A DNA stretch of 64,000 nucleotides, taken from contig JAKZAP010000016.1 in NCBI GenBank assembly GCA_023053575.1, positions 21,594,030 through 21,658,029 of the forward strand. The letters are read 5' to 3'. Shown piece after piece: positions 61,713 to 64,000 of this stretch. A program made the position numbers and the translations under genes. Each line of letters begins with the position of its first letter. Within the stretch, counting starts at the first letter, position 1. A model generated the notes under the pieces. The model was given only the letters and a program-made list of their open reading frames with translations, ran no database searches and was not told where the DNA came from. Source of the DNA: Branchinecta lynchi. Its lineage: Eukaryota > Arthropoda > Branchiopoda > Anostraca > Branchinectidae.

Positions 61713-62256
61713 GGGTCAAGGAAAAGGTCGAGAGTTTGTAGATGGGCTTTGTAGCAATACATTTAGGGGTGTGGGAGGGGGTTCAAATTAAGGGGCAAAC
61801 AAAATCTTATATTTTTAGACAGGTAATGAGATAGTCGATTAAGTGGTAAGAAGCATGCTGAACACGATGATAAAAACCATTTTCTCGCCGGACAAGTAGT
61901 TCACCCCGAATCCGGACAAAACCAGCAAAAATTGTTAAAAGCAAAAGTTTTATCTGAAGTTGATTAGATATCCGATTTAGGGTAAGAAGAGATTCTGAAT
62001 CCGTATATGACAATAGTTTCTTACCCGGACACGCTGAATTGGTTTTTGAGCTCTACTTCTAGGCCGGACAGGTAGTTCGCCCAGAATTCGGCCGAAACCG
62101 CAAATTTGGCAGATGTAAGGCAGGAAATTTCGACCAGTTTCGTCAAAACAGATATGACTTATAGAGGTAAACACACTGCCATGCTGAATTCATATCTGAA
62201 CTTGGTTTTCTCAGATGATTAGCTATTTGGCCTTAATCCGTTTCTAAATTTTGAAG

Positions 62257-62880
62257 CACAATGGACACTTTAATGCTTTACTTTGTATTAAATGCTTCAC
62301 AAATGAACATTTCCGACTTCATTTAGAATGCGCTACGAAAATCGGACGTTTTCTTGTTATCCCTTGTCTTTACCTCTCTGGCATTTGGACGATCCAAATC
62401 TTAGGAGCTGGGATATCGTGGAAATTCAAAAACTCCGAGCAATGCTTGATAGAAAAGGATATATTTGATGTCACCGAAGTCAAGCATCAGAAGTGCATGG
62501 CTTAAAGTGCCTATTAAAAGTTTTTCTTTGTGGAATAGTGTTGTGAAGCTTGATTAACTTGCTTCACAAAGTGCACCAGAATATGCAATAAGCTTATATA
62601 AAATAACATAGTTACAAAAATCATTCAAAAACAAATAGCCTACTCGATTCTGAATTATACAAGCTGATTTATAAGTAAAATAAAGATCTACTAAGTATTA
62701 TAAGAAACATCACTTTTATCTTTGTCCAAGCTAGTAAATTGAGCATGTACTGGCCCCAAAAATTACGCTTTGAAATATCACAGAGATAAAACTGTTGAAA
62801 AAGCTGCTGATCTAGAGGGTAAGGATTGTTCCTAGGTTGTTACAGAGTGGGAATGGGGTAGTTTGATGTGCCCATTGAAC
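62257..62880. mobile_element. ~620-bp non-autonomous insertion in family B
   Basis: Interrupts family B between AAATTTTGAA and TAGTCGAAATGTTC. The ends GCACAATGGACAC and the complement of GTGCCCATTGAAC share CAATGGRCAC. No protein of known type is encoded. Confidence 0.5.
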
Positions 62881-63063
62881 TTTAATAGTCGAAATGTTCA
62901 AGGGGTCTGGCGAAAACTGGATCTGGCGAAGGCAAGACCCAATTGTCTGGATCAAATATTACATTTTTGGGATCCCATCGAAACTTTGATCTAGGCCCTA
63001 TGTTAGAGCTGTATTAATTGTTCCACTTTTACTGAGCTTTCGTGAAAAGCCCGTTCATCACTG

Positions 63064-63332
63064 GGTAGCGTTCAAGTGAGGTTATCACGCTCTCTGGAAC
63101 GAAAATACTAACAACGTGAACATACGTCATCACTCTTAAGGGAGTTCTATCAGGAGTATTATCACTTATGACGCTCGCGACCATCATAAGTAAATTGTAA
63201 CGATCGTAACAGTCGCGGAACGAAAATAATAAGTAGGAGGAGCCAATTTAATTATTTCGGCGCGCTTTGGAATGGCAATAATAACAAGAATAGTAACGAT
63301 CGTAGCTAATAATAAGTCGCTGGAACGCTACC
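63064..63332. mobile_element. MITE with GGTAGCGTTC inverted ends
   Basis: Left GGTAGCGTTCAAGTG, right complement of CGCTGGAACGCTACC. Interior with TAACGATCGTAAC-type repeats. About 269 bp. Confidence 0.65.
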
Positions 63333-63609
63333 TTGGTCTTGGCCTATGTCGGTAAGAAAACTGTCTTATTCTCCCGGCAGCCAAACTTTCCATACCCTCC
63401 CAATTTGGACCTTTTGAGGGTAGGATCATGTTGAATGATATAGTATTGCTTTTGTATTTTTCAATTTCTCGCTTAATGGCAAAAATTTTTTAATAAAACC
63501 TAAATGTTGATACTCGAATAAGAGATGCTTTAGTTTTTTTGAAGTTTGAAACAGGAACAATATTTCAGTATATCTGGGAAGATGCAGTTTCCAATAAATA
63601 CCCTTGATA

Positions 63610-63885
63610 CCAAGATGACTGGGAAACGCATATTCAGACAATGGCTAGAAACGGATACATCAGCTACGATGCTTTAGCAGCGATATTTCGACCCTTCTTG
63701 GCAAGGGTCCTCGTCAGACTGATGAACGTCACGGACTTGAAGAAAGGCAGTGGGTTCGACCTTCCTTCCAGTCCCCGTCGTAGTCCCTGGCGTTCAATAG
63801 CCTGACGAGGACCCTTGCCAAGAAGGGTCGAAATATCCCTGCCAAAACATCGTAGCTGACGAACGTTTTTAGCCATTGCGTAAAG
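63610..63885. mobile_element. Long palindromic MITE copy (GCATAAAACGGAT family)
   Basis: Arms AACGGATACATCAGCTACGA, AGCAGCGATATTTCGACCC and TTGGCAAGGGTCCTCGTCAG fold onto CTGACGAGGACCCTTGCCAA and ATCGTAGCTGACGAACGTT. It is longer than the other copies and may represent the parent form. Confidence 0.75.
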
Positions 63886-64000
63886 ACGTATTAGTGATTT
63901 TTCTACTGAATGTCAGGAGTCATTCCATCTTTGGTCATTTCTGTTTGTTCCGAGTTCGTAGATATCGAAGTATATGTTGGGAATCGTCCGATTCCGTCTC

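Larger units (their letters stand above)
59709..62995. repeat. Family B repeat broken by two insertions
   Basis: Family B starts at CGCAAAAGTTGTCCATTCG (59,708) and runs to TTTTTGGGATCCCATCGAAA near 62,985. The hAT-like element (59,797-61,712) and a second insertion (62,257-62,880) interrupt it. Alignment to 28,356-29,205 by eye gives continuous phrases across both breaks. Confidence 0.7.

Overview
The window is animal nuclear DNA, most likely from an ecdysozoan (arthropod-like) invertebrate. It holds introns with GT..AG ends, two conserved animal genes, a Polinton/Maverick element, many non-LTR retrotransposon remnants and many small inverted-repeat elements. The exact taxon cannot be read from the sequence.

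1-12.2 kb: a well-preserved Polinton (virus-like DNA transposon), cut by the left window edge. Minus-strand genes, left to right: double-jelly-roll major capsid protein (partial), pVI-like small protein, minor capsid protein, an unknown protein, integrase (INT), a zinc-ribbon protein, adenain-like protease (PRO), a basic minor virion protein, a fibre-like protein, packaging ATPase and a 1354-aa protein-primed DNA polymerase. Two plus-strand genes follow: a membrane protein and an OB-fold-like protein. Every gene begins at TAAATG, usually within TAATAAATG. The exceptions are INT, which has no usable start, and PRO, whose only ATG has no such context and lies past its expected N-terminus. Both lie in the -1 frame of the gene upstream, and each overlap contains a canonical -1 slippery heptamer in the correct phase. 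Two phased tandem-repeat arrays lie beside the polymerase gene.

12.2-14.7 kb: retrotransposon and hAT-like debris. 14,765-49,475 (+): a complete ten-exon YTHDC1 (nuclear m6A reader) gene. Its exons sum to 1551 nt and give a continuous 516-aa frame with all aromatic-cage residues. The introns are packed with repeats, including two ~2.7-kb copies of one composite repeat in opposite orientation (introns 1 and 5).

52,194-56,264 (-): the three 3'-terminal exons of a UBXN7-like gene (UIM, then a split UBX domain), tail-to-tail with YTHDC1. 56.3-64 kb: repeats only, with a nested stack of a long repeat, a hAT-like element and a reverse transcriptase gene. Upstream UBXN7 exons were not found and probably lie beyond the window.
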